DNA of 64,000 nucleotides from Pseudomonas delhiensis (GTDB lineage Bacteria > Pseudomonadota > Gammaproteobacteria > Pseudomonadales > Pseudomonadaceae): contig NZ_FZPC01000008.1 of the NCBI RefSeq assembly GCF_900187975.1, positions 51,930 through 115,929 of the forward strand, in the 5' to 3' direction. The position numbers and the translations under genes were made by a program. Positions 18,431 through 28,125 of this stretch are shown one piece after another. A model generated the notes under the pieces. That model was not told where the DNA came from and ran no database searches. It saw only the letters and a program-made list of their open reading frames with translations. Position 1 is the first letter of the stretch; each line of letters begins with the position of its first letter.

Positions 18431-19606
18431 ATGTCCGAAATCGTCATCGTCAGCGGCGCCCGCACCCCCATGGGCGGCTTCCAGGGCAGCCTGGCCGCGG
18501 TCCCCGCGGTGGAACTGGGTGCCATCGCCATCCGCGAGGCGGTCGCCCGCGCCGGCATCGACGCCGCCGATGTCGAGGAAGTGATCATGGGCTGCGTGCT
18601 GCCGGCCGGCCTGAAGCAGGGCCCGGCCCGACAGGCGGCGCTCAACGCCGGCCTGCCCGCCGCCACCGGCTGCACCACCATCAACAAGCTGTGCGGCTCG
18701 GGCATGAAGGCGGTGATGCTGGCCCACGACCTGCTCAAGGCCGGAACCAACAGGATCATGGTCGCCGGCGGCATGGAGAGCATGTCCAACGCCCCCTACG
18801 TGCTGGAGAAGGCCCGCAGCGGCCTGCGCATGGGCCACGCCGAGATCAAGGACCACATGTTCCTCGACGGCCTGGAAGACGCCCGCAGCGGCCGCCTGAT
18901 GGGCTCCTTCGCCCAGGAGACGGCGGACAGCAACGGCATCACCCGCGAGGCGATGGACGCCTACGCCATCGAGTCGCTCAAGCGCGCCCAGGCCGCGATC
19001 CACGATGGCTCCCTGGCCAGCGAGATCGTCCCGGTGACCGTCGCCACCCGCAAGGGCGAAGTGCTGGTCAAGGACGACGAGCAGCCGCTGACCGCCAACC
19101 TGGACAAGATCCCCGGCCTGAAGCCCGCCTTCAAGAAGGACGGCACCATCACCGCGGCCAACGCCAGCTCCATCTCCGACGGCGCCAGCGCCCTGGTCCT
19201 GATGACCGCCGAGGAAGCCGCCCGCCGCGGCCTGAAGCCGCTGGCGAAAATCGTCGGCCACGCCACCCAGAGCCAGGACCCGAGCGAATTCACCCTGGCC
19301 CCCATCGGCGCCATGACCAACCTGTTCAGGAAGACCGGCTGGAGCAAGGACGACGTCGACCTGTTCGAGATCAACGAAGCCTTCGCCATGGTCACCATGC
19401 TGGCCATGCGCGAACACGGCCTGGACCACGCCAAGGTCAACGTCTACGGCGGCGCCTGCGCCCAGGGCCACCCGGTGGGCTCCACCGGCTCGCGGATCAT
19501 CGTCACCCTGATCAACGCCCTGCAGAAGAAGGGCGGCAAGCGCGGCGTGGCCTCGCTGTGCATCGGCGGCGGCGAGGCCACCGCGGTGGCCATCGAGTTG
19601 CTCTGA
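18431..19606 (+). CDS. Thiolase (acetyl-CoA acyltransferase)
   Basis: A 391-residue thiolase with all catalytic motifs: NKLCGSGMKAV (nucleophilic Cys, about residue 87), FEINEAFA, GGACAQGHPVGSTGSRI (His) and the terminal CIGGGEATAVAIE (second Cys). It catalyses thiolytic cleavage of 3-ketoacyl-CoA or the reverse condensation. Sequence alone does not separate degradative FadA-like from biosynthetic AtoB-like use. Transcribed divergently from the acyl-CoA synthetase, which favours a catabolic role. Start ATG at 18431. Confidence 0.92.
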   Translation: MSEIVIVSGARTPMGGFQGSLAAVPAVELGAIAIREAVARAGIDAADVEEVIMGCVLPAGLKQGPARQAALNAGLPAATGCTTINKLCGSGMKAVMLAHDLLKAGTNRIMVAGGMESMSNAPYVLEKARSGLRMGHAEIKDHMFLDGLEDARSGRLMGSFAQETADSNGITREAMDAYAIESLKRAQAAIHDGSLASEIVPVTVATRKGEVLVKDDEQPLTANLDKIPGLKPAFKKDGTITAANASSISDGASALVLMTAEEAARRGLKPLAKIVGHATQSQDPSEFTLAPIGAMTNLFRKTGWSKDDVDLFEINEAFAMVTMLAMREHGLDHAKVNVYGGACAQGHPVGSTGSRIIVTLINALQKKGGKRGVASLCIGGGEATAVAIELL

Positions 19607-19646
19607 ACCCTCCGGCGCCGCCCGCCCCGGGTGGCGCCGCCCTGCC

Positions 19647-20900
19647 CTAGCGCCCACGCAGCGCCGCCACCTGCGCGGCGCTGACCCGCGGCGCCCGCTG
19701 GCCCCAGGCCTGGCGCAGGAAGTTCGCCAGTTCGGCGACCTGCACGTCGTCCAGCCGCCAGCCGAAGTCCGGCATCCGCAGCCCCGTGGGCGCCCCCTCG
19801 GTGACCGCCATGCGCGAACCCTTGAGGATGATGCTGATCAGCGACGAGGGGTCGTTGCCGAGTACCGCCGAATTGCCCAGCAGCTGCGGGAAGGTGTTGC
19901 GGTAGCCGCGGCCGTCGCTGCGGTGGCAGGCCGCGCAGTTGTCCAGGTACAGCGCCGCGCCCGTGCTCGCCGGCTGCCCGGCGGCCAGGGCCCGGTAGCT
20001 GAGGCCGTCGTCCCGGGCCAGGTCCGGGGCGCCGCTGCCCTCGCCCAGCGACTTGAGGTAGCCGGCCACCGCGCGCAGGTCTTCGTCGGTGAAGTACTGG
20101 GTGCTGTTCTGCACCGCCCCGACCATGGCGCCGAAGGCCGCCGTGCGCTCGTTGTGCCCGGTCTTGAGGAAGGCCACCAGTTCCGCCTCGCTCCACTGCT
20201 GCAGGCCGCTCGCGGTGGCGCTGCGCAGCTCCGGCGCATGCCAGCCGTCTAGGGTGCCGCCGCCCAGGTAGCGCGCATCGCCCTGGTCCTGCGCCAGCTC
20301 CTGGAACGCCCAGCCGCGCGGGCTGTGGCAACTGCCGCAATGGCCCAGGCCCTGCACCAGGTAGGCACCGCGGTTCCACTGCGCGGAGCGCTGCGGATCG
20401 TCGCGGTAGCGCTCGCCGCCGGCGAAGAGCGCGCTCCACAGGCCCAGCGGCCAGCGCAGGTTCAGCGGCCAGGGGATATCCGCCTTGCGGTTGGCCTGCT
20501 GCTGCGGCTGGACGCCCTGCTGGAAGTACTGGTAGAGGTCGGCGACATCGGCGTCGCTGAGCTTGGCGAACGACGGATAGGGCATCGCCGGGTACAGCCA
20601 GTGCCCGTCCGCCGCGCGCCCCTCGCGCAGGGCCCGGGCGAAGTCGGCCAGGGAATAGCCGCCGATGCCGCTGAGCGGGTCGGGGGTGATGTTGGTGGAG
20701 TAGATGGCGCCGATCGGCGTGTTCATCCGCAGCCCGCCGGCGAAAGGCCGGGCCGGGTCGCTGGTGTGGCAGGCGGCGCAGTCGCCCAGGCGGGCCAGGT
20801 AGCGGCCGCGGTCGACCGCTGCCGTGTCCTCGGCCCGGGCCAGGTCGGCCAGCGCGAGGGTCGCCAGCAGCGGCAGCAACAGTCTGATCGCGAACTTCAT
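19647..20900 (-). CDS. Triheme cytochrome c subunit of a membrane-bound dehydrogenase
   Basis: A 417-residue exported cytochrome: signal peptide (MKFAIRLLLPLLATLALADLA) and three heme c sites, CAACH, CGSCH and CAACH, one in each of three cytochrome domains. Each domain has a distal Met candidate (for example RMNTPIGA). This is the layout of the cytochrome subunit of gluconate, sorbitol and alcohol dehydrogenases, passing electrons to ubiquinone. The start at 20900 follows GAGGAG. It lies 11 bp after the GMC subunit stop, third gene of the operon. Confidence 0.9.
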   Translation of the reverse strand: MKFAIRLLLPLLATLALADLARAEDTAAVDRGRYLARLGDCAACHTSDPARPFAGGLRMNTPIGAIYSTNITPDPLSGIGGYSLADFARALREGRAADGHWLYPAMPYPSFAKLSDADVADLYQYFQQGVQPQQQANRKADIPWPLNLRWPLGLWSALFAGGERYRDDPQRSAQWNRGAYLVQGLGHCGSCHSPRGWAFQELAQDQGDARYLGGGTLDGWHAPELRSATASGLQQWSEAELVAFLKTGHNERTAAFGAMVGAVQNSTQYFTDEDLRAVAGYLKSLGEGSGAPDLARDDGLSYRALAAGQPASTGAALYLDNCAACHRSDGRGYRNTFPQLLGNSAVLGNDPSSLISIILKGSRMAVTEGAPTGLRMPDFGWRLDDVQVAELANFLRQAWGQRAPRVSAAQVAALRGR

Positions 20901-20911
20901 GGCTGGGCTCC

Positions 20912-22690
20912 TCATGCGTCCACCAGCGGGCCGGGGTCGCGCAGGTAGCGCTCGCGGATCGCCTGGGCCGCCCAGTAGGCCAGCGCACCGACCATGCCGG
21001 TGGGGTTGTAGGCCATGTTCTGCGGGAAGGCGCTGGCGCCGAGGACGAACAGGTTGGGCACGTCCCAGCACTGCAGGTACTTGTTCAGCACGCTCTGCCG
21101 GGGGTTCTCGCCCATGATGGCGCCGCCGGTGTTGTGGGTGCTCTGGTAGTCGATGGCGTTGAAGTGCTGGCCGAAGGCCGGGGCATTGAGCACCAGCTTG
21201 CGCGGGTTCAGCACCCGGGCGATCTCGCCCAGGCGCTCGGCCATGAAGCGCCCCTGGCGGATGTCGTTGTCCTTCCAGTCGAAGGTCATGCGCAGCAGCG
21301 GCTGGCCGTGCACGTCGCGGTAGGTGGGATCCAGGTCCAGGTAGCAGTCGCGATAGGCCATGTTCGAGCCTTCCGCGCCGAGCGACATGCTGTGCCCGTA
21401 GCTGTCGCGCAGCGCCTGCTTCCAGCCGCTGCCCCAGCGCGGCGCGTCGTCGGGCAGCGGCGCCTGCTGGATCGGCCGGCCGCCGGAGCTGCCCACCGAG
21501 AGATAGGCGCCGCCGATGAAGTCCCGCTGCGCGGACTGGAAGGCCTCGCTGTTGAAGTCGTCCAGCGCGATGGTGCCGCCGCCGGCGCCGATGAAGGGAT
21601 TGAAGTGGGTGTCGCGGTCGAAGAACAGCGTGGCGCCGGCGTTCATCTGGTAGGCGTAGTTCTTTCCCACCACGCCCTCGCCGCTGCGCGGGTCGTAGGG
21701 TTTGCCGATCTTCGAGAGCAACAGCAGGCGCACGTTGTGCAACTGGTAGGCGCTGAGGATCACCAGGTCCGCCGGCTGCTCCACCTCGCGGCCCTGGCCG
21801 TCGATGTAGGTGACCCCGGTGGCCTTGCGGCCGCTGGCGTCGGTGTTGACGCGGATGACCTGGGCCTGGGTGCGCAACTCGAAGTTGGGCTGGCGCAGCA
21901 GCACCGGCAGGATGGTCGATTGCGGCGAGGCCTTGGAGTACATGTAGCAGCCGAAGCGCTCGCAGTAGCCGCAGTAGTTGCACGGCCCCATCTGCACGCC
22001 GTAGGGGTTGGTGTAGGGCTCGCTGCAATTGGCCGCCGGCGAGACGAAGGGGTGCAGCCCCAGTTGCAGCGCGGCATCGCGCAAGAGCGCGCCGGAATGG
22101 AAGGTCTTCAAGGGCGCGGTCGGATAGGGCGAGCGCCGCGGCGCCTCGAAGGGGTTGCCGCCGGGCATGATCCGCCCCGCCAGGTTGCCAGCCAGGCCGG
22201 CGGTGCCGCAGACCTTCTCGAAACGCTCGAAGCAGGGTTCCAGCTCCTCGTAGCTGATGCCCCAGTCCTGGATGCTCATGCCCTCGGGAATGGCCGCCTT
22301 GCCGTGGCGCTCCAGGGTATTGCTGCGCAGCTTCAGGTCGTAGGGCTGCATGCGCCAGTGCATGCCGTTCCAGTGCACGCCGGCGCCGCCCACGCCGTTG
22401 CCGGGCAGGAAGGCGCCCAGGCGCCGGTAGGGCACCGCGCGGTCGCCGAGGCCATGGCGCAGGGTCACGGTCTCCCGCGAGAGGTTCTGGAACAGCTTGT
22501 AGCGGATGCCGTAGGTCAGCTCGTCGGCGATCTTCGGGTAGGCGAAGTCCGGGTAGGTATCGCGTGGCTCGCCGCGCTCCAGCGCCAGCACCCTCAGGCC
22601 GGCGTCGGCCAGCTCCTTGGCCATGATCGAGCCGGTCCAGCCGAGGCCGACCACCACCACGTCCACCGTGCCCCGGCGTGCCGCGCTCAT
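20912..22690 (-). CDS. GMC-family FAD dehydrogenase subunit (gluconate 2-dehydrogenase-like)
   Basis: A 592-residue flavoprotein. VVVVGLGWTGSIMAKELADA is the FAD Rossmann motif. The cysteine cluster CNYCGYCERFGC at about residue 226 fits the Fe-S cluster of this dehydrogenase class. The C-terminal GMC signature region (STHNTGGAIMGENP ... FPQNMAYNPTGMVGALAYW) contains the active-site His/Asn area. Upstream it overlaps the Tat subunit by ATGA; downstream is the cytochrome. Order small subunit-flavoprotein-cytochrome equals that of gluconate 2-dehydrogenase. The substrate may be gluconate or another polyol or sugar acid. Confidence 0.88.
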   Translation of the reverse strand: MSAARRGTVDVVVVGLGWTGSIMAKELADAGLRVLALERGEPRDTYPDFAYPKIADELTYGIRYKLFQNLSRETVTLRHGLGDRAVPYRRLGAFLPGNGVGGAGVHWNGMHWRMQPYDLKLRSNTLERHGKAAIPEGMSIQDWGISYEELEPCFERFEKVCGTAGLAGNLAGRIMPGGNPFEAPRRSPYPTAPLKTFHSGALLRDAALQLGLHPFVSPAANCSEPYTNPYGVQMGPCNYCGYCERFGCYMYSKASPQSTILPVLLRQPNFELRTQAQVIRVNTDASGRKATGVTYIDGQGREVEQPADLVILSAYQLHNVRLLLLSKIGKPYDPRSGEGVVGKNYAYQMNAGATLFFDRDTHFNPFIGAGGGTIALDDFNSEAFQSAQRDFIGGAYLSVGSSGGRPIQQAPLPDDAPRWGSGWKQALRDSYGHSMSLGAEGSNMAYRDCYLDLDPTYRDVHGQPLLRMTFDWKDNDIRQGRFMAERLGEIARVLNPRKLVLNAPAFGQHFNAIDYQSTHNTGGAIMGENPRQSVLNKYLQCWDVPNLFVLGASAFPQNMAYNPTGMVGALAYWAAQAIRERYLRDPGPLVDA

Positions 22691-23415
22691 AGCCCACCCC
22701 GCTTGCCGGCGATGCTCACCGGCCCCTGCGGGTAGGCCTGGTTCGGCCGGTCGACCCAGTCGGTGAAGTCGGCGCGCGCGCCGGGGAAGCCGATCATCCG
22801 CCAGGACGCCATGCTGCGGTTGCCGCCGTGCACCGGGTCGGCCAGGTAGCCCTCGCGGGTGTTCTGCCAGATCTGCCCGAAGAACAACGCCGCCGGGCAC
22901 GCCTCGAACGCCGGCTCGCCGCGCTCCAGCTGCGTCAGCACCGCTTCCTGGGCCTCCCGCGGCAGCGCCTCGAAGCGCTTGCCGGCGAACTGCCGCTGGC
23001 AATGGCGCTGCACCTCGGCGATGCCCAGGCGGTAGATCTCCCGCGGGCTCAGGCGGCTCTGCGGGCCCAGTTCCGCGGGGCCCTCGAGGAAGGGCCCTTG
23101 CAGGTACCAGAGGCCGCCATGGCCATAGCCGGTCTCCATCTGCCGGTCGATGAACTCGGGCACACCCTCGGCCACCGCGCCGGGGCCATTCTCATCGTCG
23201 GGGATCAGGCGATCGCAGGCGGCGAGGAGGAACTGCCACTCCGCGGCATTGAAGTACAGCGGCTGGTACTGCTGGCCCGCCGACTGCGGGCCGGCCGCGG
23301 CGTCGCGCGTCTCCACCAGGCCAGCGCCCAGCACCGCCACGGCGGGAATCAGGGTCAGCGACCCCTTGAGAAAACGGCGGCGCGACGCCCCCTCGGCAAC
23401 GGCTTTGCTGGACAT
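22687..23415 (-). CDS. Gluconate 2-dehydrogenase subunit 3 family protein (Tat-exported)
   Basis: A 242-residue protein with a twin-arginine signal (ASRRRFLKGSLTLIPAVAVL) and the subunit-3 body: LYFNAAEWQFLLAACDRLIPDD, VPEFIDRQ, PREIYRLGIAEVQRHC and a C-terminal FPGARADFTDWVDRPNQAYPQG. In the known enzyme the folded flavoprotein is carried through the Tat system bound to this subunit, since the GMC subunit lacks a signal of its own, as is the case here. Its stop overlaps the start of the GMC gene (ATGA), implying translational coupling. Confidence 0.9.
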   Translation of the reverse strand: MSSKAVAEGASRRRFLKGSLTLIPAVAVLGAGLVETRDAAAGPQSAGQQYQPLYFNAAEWQFLLAACDRLIPDDENGPGAVAEGVPEFIDRQMETGYGHGGLWYLQGPFLEGPAELGPQSRLSPREIYRLGIAEVQRHCQRQFAGKRFEALPREAQEAVLTQLERGEPAFEACPAALFFGQIWQNTREGYLADPVHGGNRSMASWRMIGFPGARADFTDWVDRPNQAYPQGPVSIAGKRGGL

Positions 23416-23562
23416 GCTGGCTTGACCCTCTCGAAGCGATAGACGCCCCGATACTAGTCACAAAGACCACACAGTTAGCAGGCTAATTATCACAACAAAC
23501 CTCTGCCGGATCCGCAAGAATGCCCGTGCCAGACGGCTCCGGGCATTCCAGGCGGGCAAGGC

Positions 23563-24192
23563 TCAGCGCAACTCGGTGAACGCCAGCTTGACCCCCAGCC
23601 CCACCAGCACCACCCCCATCATCCGGTCGAACCAGTGTCCCATGCGGGCGAAGCCGGCGCGCACGCGCTGCTGGCTGAACAGCAGGGCCACGAAGCTGAA
23701 CCAGGCCGCGGTGGCGCAGGCCAGGTAGACGCCGTAGCCGGCCTGCACCAGCACCGGGGTGTGCGGGTTGATGACCACGGTGAACAACGAGAGGAAGAAC
23801 AGCGTCGCCTTGGGATTCAGGCCGTTGGTGACGAAGCCGCTGACGAAGGCACCGCGCGGGGTGCGTTCGCTCGGCGCGGCGGCGGCCACGCTGCCGTCGC
23901 CGCCGCTCGGTTTGGCCCGCAGGGCCTTGATGCCGATGTAGAACAGGTAGGCCGCGGCCAGCCACTTGAGGGTGTTGAACAGCATGATCGACTGCGAAAC
24001 GATCAGGCCGATGCCCAGCAGCGAGTAGGTCACGTGGATGGAGATGGCGCAGCCCACCCCCAGCGCCGTCCAGGTGCCGGCGCGGCGGCCGTGGGTCACG
24101 CTCTCGCGCACCACCACGGCGAAGTCCGGGCCGGGGCTGGCCACCGCGAGCAGGTGGATCAATGCCACGGTGAGGAATTCCGTCCAGTACAT
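23563..24192 (-). CDS. LysE/RhtB-family exporter
   Basis: A 209-residue inner-membrane protein with about six helices. The family signature VASPGPDFAVVVRESVTHGRRAG opens the protein, followed by YLFYIGIKALRAK and GFVTNGLNPKATLFFLSLF. RhtB-type carriers export amino acids such as homoserine, threonine or lysine; the substrate is not readable. A hairpin AATGCCCG...CGGGCATT at 23519-23547 lies just after the stop, without a clear T-run. It is divergent to the 2-hydroxyacid dehydrogenase. Confidence 0.88.
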   Translation of the reverse strand: MYWTEFLTVALIHLLAVASPGPDFAVVVRESVTHGRRAGTWTALGVGCAISIHVTYSLLGIGLIVSQSIMLFNTLKWLAAAYLFYIGIKALRAKPSGGDGSVAAAAPSERTPRGAFVSGFVTNGLNPKATLFFLSLFTVVINPHTPVLVQAGYGVYLACATAAWFSFVALLFSQQRVRAGFARMGHWFDRMMGVVLVGLGVKLAFTELR

Positions 24193-24275
24193 GCAACCTC
24201 CGCAGGGGTGTGATTAACGCCGTCAGGCTGGCAACCTTACGCCAGCCCCGCTTCCCGCAAAAGGTACAGCCAGTG

Positions 24276-25238
24276 ATGAACAGCTCCCGCGCCGTGTTCC
24301 TCGACACCGCCTCCCTCGACCTCGGCGACCTCGACCTGCAGCCCCTGCACCAGGCCTTCGGCGAACTGCTCCTGCACGCCGCCAGCGCCCCGGGCGAGAT
24401 CGCCGGGCGCCTGCGCGGCGCCCAGGTCGCCATCACCAACAAGGCGCCGATCGATGCCCGGGCCCTGGCCAGCAACCCGGACCTCAAGCTGATCCTGGTC
24501 ACCGCCACCGGCACCAACAACATCGACCTGGCCGCCGCCCGCGAACGCGGCATCGCCGTGTGCAACTGCCAGGGCTACGGCACCGCCTCGGTGGCCCAGC
24601 ACGCCATCGGCCTGCTGCTCGCCCTGGCCACCCGGCTGCCCGACTACCAGGCGGCGGTGCGCGCCGGGCGCTGGCAACAGGCCACCCAGTTCTGCCTGCT
24701 GGACTACCCCATCGTCGAGCTGGAGGGCAAGACCCTCGGCCTGCTCGGCCATGGCGAGCTGGGCGGCGCGGTGGGCCGCCTGGCCGAGGCCTTCGGCATG
24801 CGCGTGCTGCTCGGCCAGTTGCCCGGCCGGCCGCCGCGCGCCGACCGCCTGGCGCTGGACGAGCTGCTGCCGCAGGTCGACGCCATCAGCCTGCACTGCC
24901 CGCTGACCGACCAGACCCGCGGGATGATCGGCCAGCGCGAGCTGGACCTGATGAAGCCCGACGCATTCATCGTCAACACCGCCCGCGGCGGCCTGATCAA
25001 CGAGCAGGCCCTGGCCGACACCCTGCGCCGCGGCCACCTGGGCGGCGCCGCCACCGACGTGCTCGGCGTCGAGCCGCCCAAGGACGGCAACCCGCTGCTG
25101 GCCGGCGACATCCCGCGGCTGATCGTCACCCCGCACAACGCCTGGGGCAGCCGCGAGGCGCGGCAGCGCATCGTCGGCCAGGTGACGGACAACGCCGCGG
25201 CCTTCTTCCGCGGCGACAGGCTGCGGCGGGTCGACTGA
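24276..25238 (+). CDS. D-2-hydroxyacid dehydrogenase (hydroxypyruvate/glyoxylate reductase-like)
   Basis: A 320-residue NAD(P)-dependent dehydrogenase. The nucleotide site reads [21 protein letters not shown] (GxGxxG). The catalytic triad sits in [10 protein letters not shown] (Arg), DVLGVEPP (Glu) and TPHNAWGS (His). It should reduce a short 2-oxoacid such as hydroxypyruvate or glyoxylate. The ATG at 24276 gives the family N-terminus; a GTG one codon upstream (24273) is possible. It precedes rsmC by 41 bp. Confidence 0.88.
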   Translation: MNSSRAVFLDTASLDLGDLDLQPLHQAFGELLLHAASAPGEIAGRLRGAQVAITNKAPIDARALASNPDLKLILVTATGTNNIDLAAARERGIAVCNCQGYGTASVAQHAIGLLLALATRLPDYQAAVRAGRWQQATQFCLLDYPIVELEGKTLGLLGHGELGGAVGRLAEAFGMRVLLGQLPGRPPRADRLALDELLPQVDAISLHCPLTDQTRGMIGQRELDLMKPDAFIVNTARGGLINEQALADTLRRGHLGGAATDVLGVEPPKDGNPLLAGDIPRLIVTPHNAWGSREARQRIVGQVTDNAAAFFRGDRLRRVD

Positions 25239-25279
25239 AGCGCGAAGTGCTAAACTCGCGCCCTTTTTCAGGAGGCCGC

Positions 25280-26284
25280 ATGTCCTACGCCCCCACCAGC
25301 GAGGTGCTGCTGCGCCAGATCGAACGTTTCGCCGGCCGCGTGCTGCTGGCCGGCCTGCCCGCCGACGGCCTGCTCGGCGAGCTGCCCCGGGCCCTGGGCT
25401 GGAGCTGGCACGCCGGCGAGCAGCGGCTGCTGGACGGCCGCTACCCGGGGCGCTGCCATTTCGGCGTGACGCCGCCAGGCGGCGGGTTCGACGCCGCCGT
25501 GCTGTTCCTGCCCAAGTCCCGCGAGCTGACCGACTACCTGCTGGCCGCCCTGGCCAGCCGCGTGCCCGGCGGCCAGCTGTACCTGGTGGGCGAGAAACGC
25601 GCCGGCGTCGAACGCGCCGCCAAACAGCTCGGCGCCCTGGCCAAGGCCGCCAAGCTCGACAGCGCGCGGCACTGCCAACTGTGGCACGCCAGCGTCGATG
25701 GCGCCCTGCCCTGCCCCGACCTGCACGCCCTGGCCCAGCGCTACAGCCTGGAACTGGCCGACGGCGAACTGCAGGTGGTCACCCTGCCCGGGGTGTTCAG
25801 CCACGGCCGCCTGGACCGCGGCAGCGCCCTGCTGCTGGAGCACCTGGACGGCCTGCCCGAAGGCCAGGTGCTGGACTTCGGCTGCGGCGCCGGCGTGCTC
25901 GGCGCGGCGCTCAAGCGCCGCTACCCGGCCAGCCGCCTGAGCCTGCTCGACGTCGACGCCTTCGCCCTGGAAAGCAGCCGCCTGACCCTCGCCGCCAACG
26001 GCCTGGAAGGCGAGGTGATCGGCGGCGACGGCATCGACGCGGCGCCGGCCGGCCTGGCCGCCATCGTCAGCAACCCGCCCTTCCACCAGGGCGTGCACAC
26101 CGACTACCAGGCCAGCGAACGCCTGCTGCGCGAAGCCGCGCAGCACCTGCGGCCGGGCGGCGAACTGCGCCTGGTGGCCAACAGCTTCCTCAAGTACCCG
26201 CCGCTGATCGAACAGCACCTGGGCCCCTGCCGCAGCCTCGCCGAGGGCGACGGTTTCCGCATCTACAGCGCCCGCCGCCCCTGA
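25280..26284 (+). CDS. rsmC: 16S rRNA (guanine1207-N2)-methyltransferase RsmC
   Basis: A 334-residue two-domain protein: a degenerate N-terminal methyltransferase-like half and an active C-terminal half with [20 protein letters not shown] (AdoMet motif I), [20 protein letters not shown] and the catalytic [15 protein letters not shown] (NPPF). It modifies G1207 of 16S rRNA in assembled 30S subunits. The start ATG at 25280 follows CAGGAGG. A TAAACT at 25251 is a possible -10. Confidence 0.93.
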   Translation: MSYAPTSEVLLRQIERFAGRVLLAGLPADGLLGELPRALGWSWHAGEQRLLDGRYPGRCHFGVTPPGGGFDAAVLFLPKSRELTDYLLAALASRVPGGQLYLVGEKRAGVERAAKQLGALAKAAKLDSARHCQLWHASVDGALPCPDLHALAQRYSLELADGELQVVTLPGVFSHGRLDRGSALLLEHLDGLPEGQVLDFGCGAGVLGAALKRRYPASRLSLLDVDAFALESSRLTLAANGLEGEVIGGDGIDAAPAGLAAIVSNPPFHQGVHTDYQASERLLREAAQHLRPGGELRLVANSFLKYPPLIEQHLGPCRSLAEGDGFRIYSARRP

Positions 26285-26372
26285 GCCCGGGCGCCTCGTC
26301 GCAGGCCCACTACACTCCACCAGACCGAAAAGGGCGCGCCCGGCCGGCGCGCCTCACGAGCCGAGGATCGCC

Positions 26373-27875
26373 GTGAAAAGCACCGTGAAAGAAGCCGAGC
26401 TGACCTTCGTGAAGTCGCCGGAAAAGACCCCCGCGCACCTGAAGCGCTCGCTCAAGCCCAGGCACCTGAACATGATCGCCATCGGCGGCTCGATCGGCAC
26501 CGGGCTGTTCGTCGCCTCCGGCAGCACCGTCGCCACCGCCGGCCCCGGCGGCGCGCTGCTGGCCTACGCGCTGATCGGCCTGATGGTGTTCTTCCTGATG
26601 ACCAGCCTGGGCGAGATGGCCGCCTACATCCCCGACTCCGGCTCCTTCTCCACCTACGGCAGCCGCTTCATCGACGAAGGCTTCGGCTTCGCCATGGGCT
26701 GGAACTACTGGTACAACTGGGCGGTGACCATCGCCGCGGAACTGGTGGCCGCGCAGCTGGTGATGCACTTCTGGTTCCCCGACGTGCCCGGCCTGTACTG
26801 GAGCGCGATCTTCCTGGCCATCATGTTCGGCCTCAACTTCTTCTCGGTGAAGGGCTTCGGCGAGAGCGAGTTCTGGTTCGCGCTGATCAAGGTGGTGGCC
26901 GTGGTGATCTTCATCGGCATCGGCCTGGCGAGCATCTTCGGCATCATGCACGGCATCGACTCCCCCGGCTTCAGCAACTTCACCACCGGCGATGCGCCCT
27001 TCGTCGGCGGCCTGCAGGCCATGGTCGGGGTGGCGATGATCGCCGGCTTCTCGTTCCAGGGCACCGAGCTGATCGGCGTCGCCGCCGGCGAGTCGGAGCA
27101 CCCGCACAAGTCGATCCCCATCGCCATCCGCCAGGTGTTCTGGCGGATCCTGATGTTCTACATCCTGTCGATCTTCGTCATCGGCATGCTGATCCCCTAC
27201 ACCGATCCGAACCTGCTCAAGACCGACAGCAGCGACATCAGCACCTCGCCCTTCACCCTGCTCTTCGAGCGCGCCGGCCTGGCCGCGGCCGCCGGGGTGA
27301 TGAACGCGGTGATCCTCTCGGCGATCCTCTCCGCCGGCAACTCGGGGATGTACGCCTCCACCCGCATGCTCTACACCATGGCCCTGCATGGCCAGGCGCC
27401 GCGCCTGTTCCGGCAGATCTCGCAGAGCGGCGTGCCGCGCTATGCGCTCTACGCCACCACGCTGATCGGCGGCCTGTGCTTCCTCACCAGCTTCATCGGC
27501 GACAAGACCGTCTACACCTGGCTGCTCAACACCTCGGGCATGTGCGGCTTCATCGTCTGGCTGGGCATCGCCATTTCCCACTATCGCTTCCGCAAGGGCT
27601 ACCTGCTGCAGGGCGGCAGGCTCGACGAGCTGCCCTACCGCGCCAAGTGGTTCCCCTTCGGCCCGCTGTTCGCCTTCGCCCTGTGCCTGGCGATCACCCT
27701 CGGGCAGAACTACCAGGCGTTCGTCGGCGAGCACATCGACTGGACCGGGCTGGTCGCCACCTACGTCAGCCTGCCGCTGTTCCTCGCCATCTGGTGGGGC
27801 TACCGCCTGAAGAACGGCAGCCGCTTCGTCCGCTACGAGGAGATGGACGTCACCTCCGGCCGCGACGTCGACTGA
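26373..27875 (+). CDS. APC-family amino acid permease (LysP/AroP type)
   Basis: A 500-residue polytopic permease starting at GTG 26373 after CCGAGGATC. It shows the amino-acid-transporter family signature: LKPRHLNMIAIGGSIGTGLF, STVATAGPGGALLAYALIG, the central FSFQGTELIGVAAGESEHP, and SAGNSGMYASTRMLY. The extended hydrophilic loop and C-terminus resemble LysP, the lysine:proton symporter. Aromatic specificity cannot be excluded. Stem TGCCCAAG...CTTGGGCA at 27886-27909 lies just after the stop. Confidence 0.85.
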   Translation: MKSTVKEAELTFVKSPEKTPAHLKRSLKPRHLNMIAIGGSIGTGLFVASGSTVATAGPGGALLAYALIGLMVFFLMTSLGEMAAYIPDSGSFSTYGSRFIDEGFGFAMGWNYWYNWAVTIAAELVAAQLVMHFWFPDVPGLYWSAIFLAIMFGLNFFSVKGFGESEFWFALIKVVAVVIFIGIGLASIFGIMHGIDSPGFSNFTTGDAPFVGGLQAMVGVAMIAGFSFQGTELIGVAAGESEHPHKSIPIAIRQVFWRILMFYILSIFVIGMLIPYTDPNLLKTDSSDISTSPFTLLFERAGLAAAAGVMNAVILSAILSAGNSGMYASTRMLYTMALHGQAPRLFRQISQSGVPRYALYATTLIGGLCFLTSFIGDKTVYTWLLNTSGMCGFIVWLGIAISHYRFRKGYLLQGGRLDELPYRAKWFPFGPLFAFALCLAITLGQNYQAFVGEHIDWTGLVATYVSLPLFLAIWWGYRLKNGSRFVRYEEMDVTSGRDVD

Positions 27876-27917
27876 AAGCCAGGCTTGCCCAAGCCGGACG
27901 ACTTGGGCAGAATGCGC

Positions 27918-28125
27918 CCCGTCCTAGGGGAGTAGTCTCCCGCGAGCGGTTCCCACCCTCGCCCGGCACGCGTCAACACACTTGGTCCGCAGACCATGGC
28001 GCGTGCGGCCCCAAGGCCCGCAGCAGTCGGGCCCGGGTTTGACAAGACCTATGGCACGAGCGATCCGACCCGGGGTGGGCGGATGGCGCGTGTCATCGGT
28101 GATTAGTCGACCCGCCCCCTTAGGA
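27918..28125 (+). promoter_or_regulatory. yybP-ykoY manganese riboswitch
   Basis: The leader of the GDT1-family gene carries the conserved marks of this class: GGGGAGTAG (27927-27935), GCGTCAACACACTTGGT further on, and GGGTTTGACAAGACCTATGG in the third-arm loop, each bordered by GC-rich stems. The 5' strand TCCTAGGGG (27922-27930) pairs with CCCCTTAGGA just before the start codon, so the closing stem takes in the AGGA ribosome site (28122-28125). Known members sense Mn2+ and switch on manganese exporters of exactly the downstream family. Boundaries are approximate. Confidence 0.88.
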
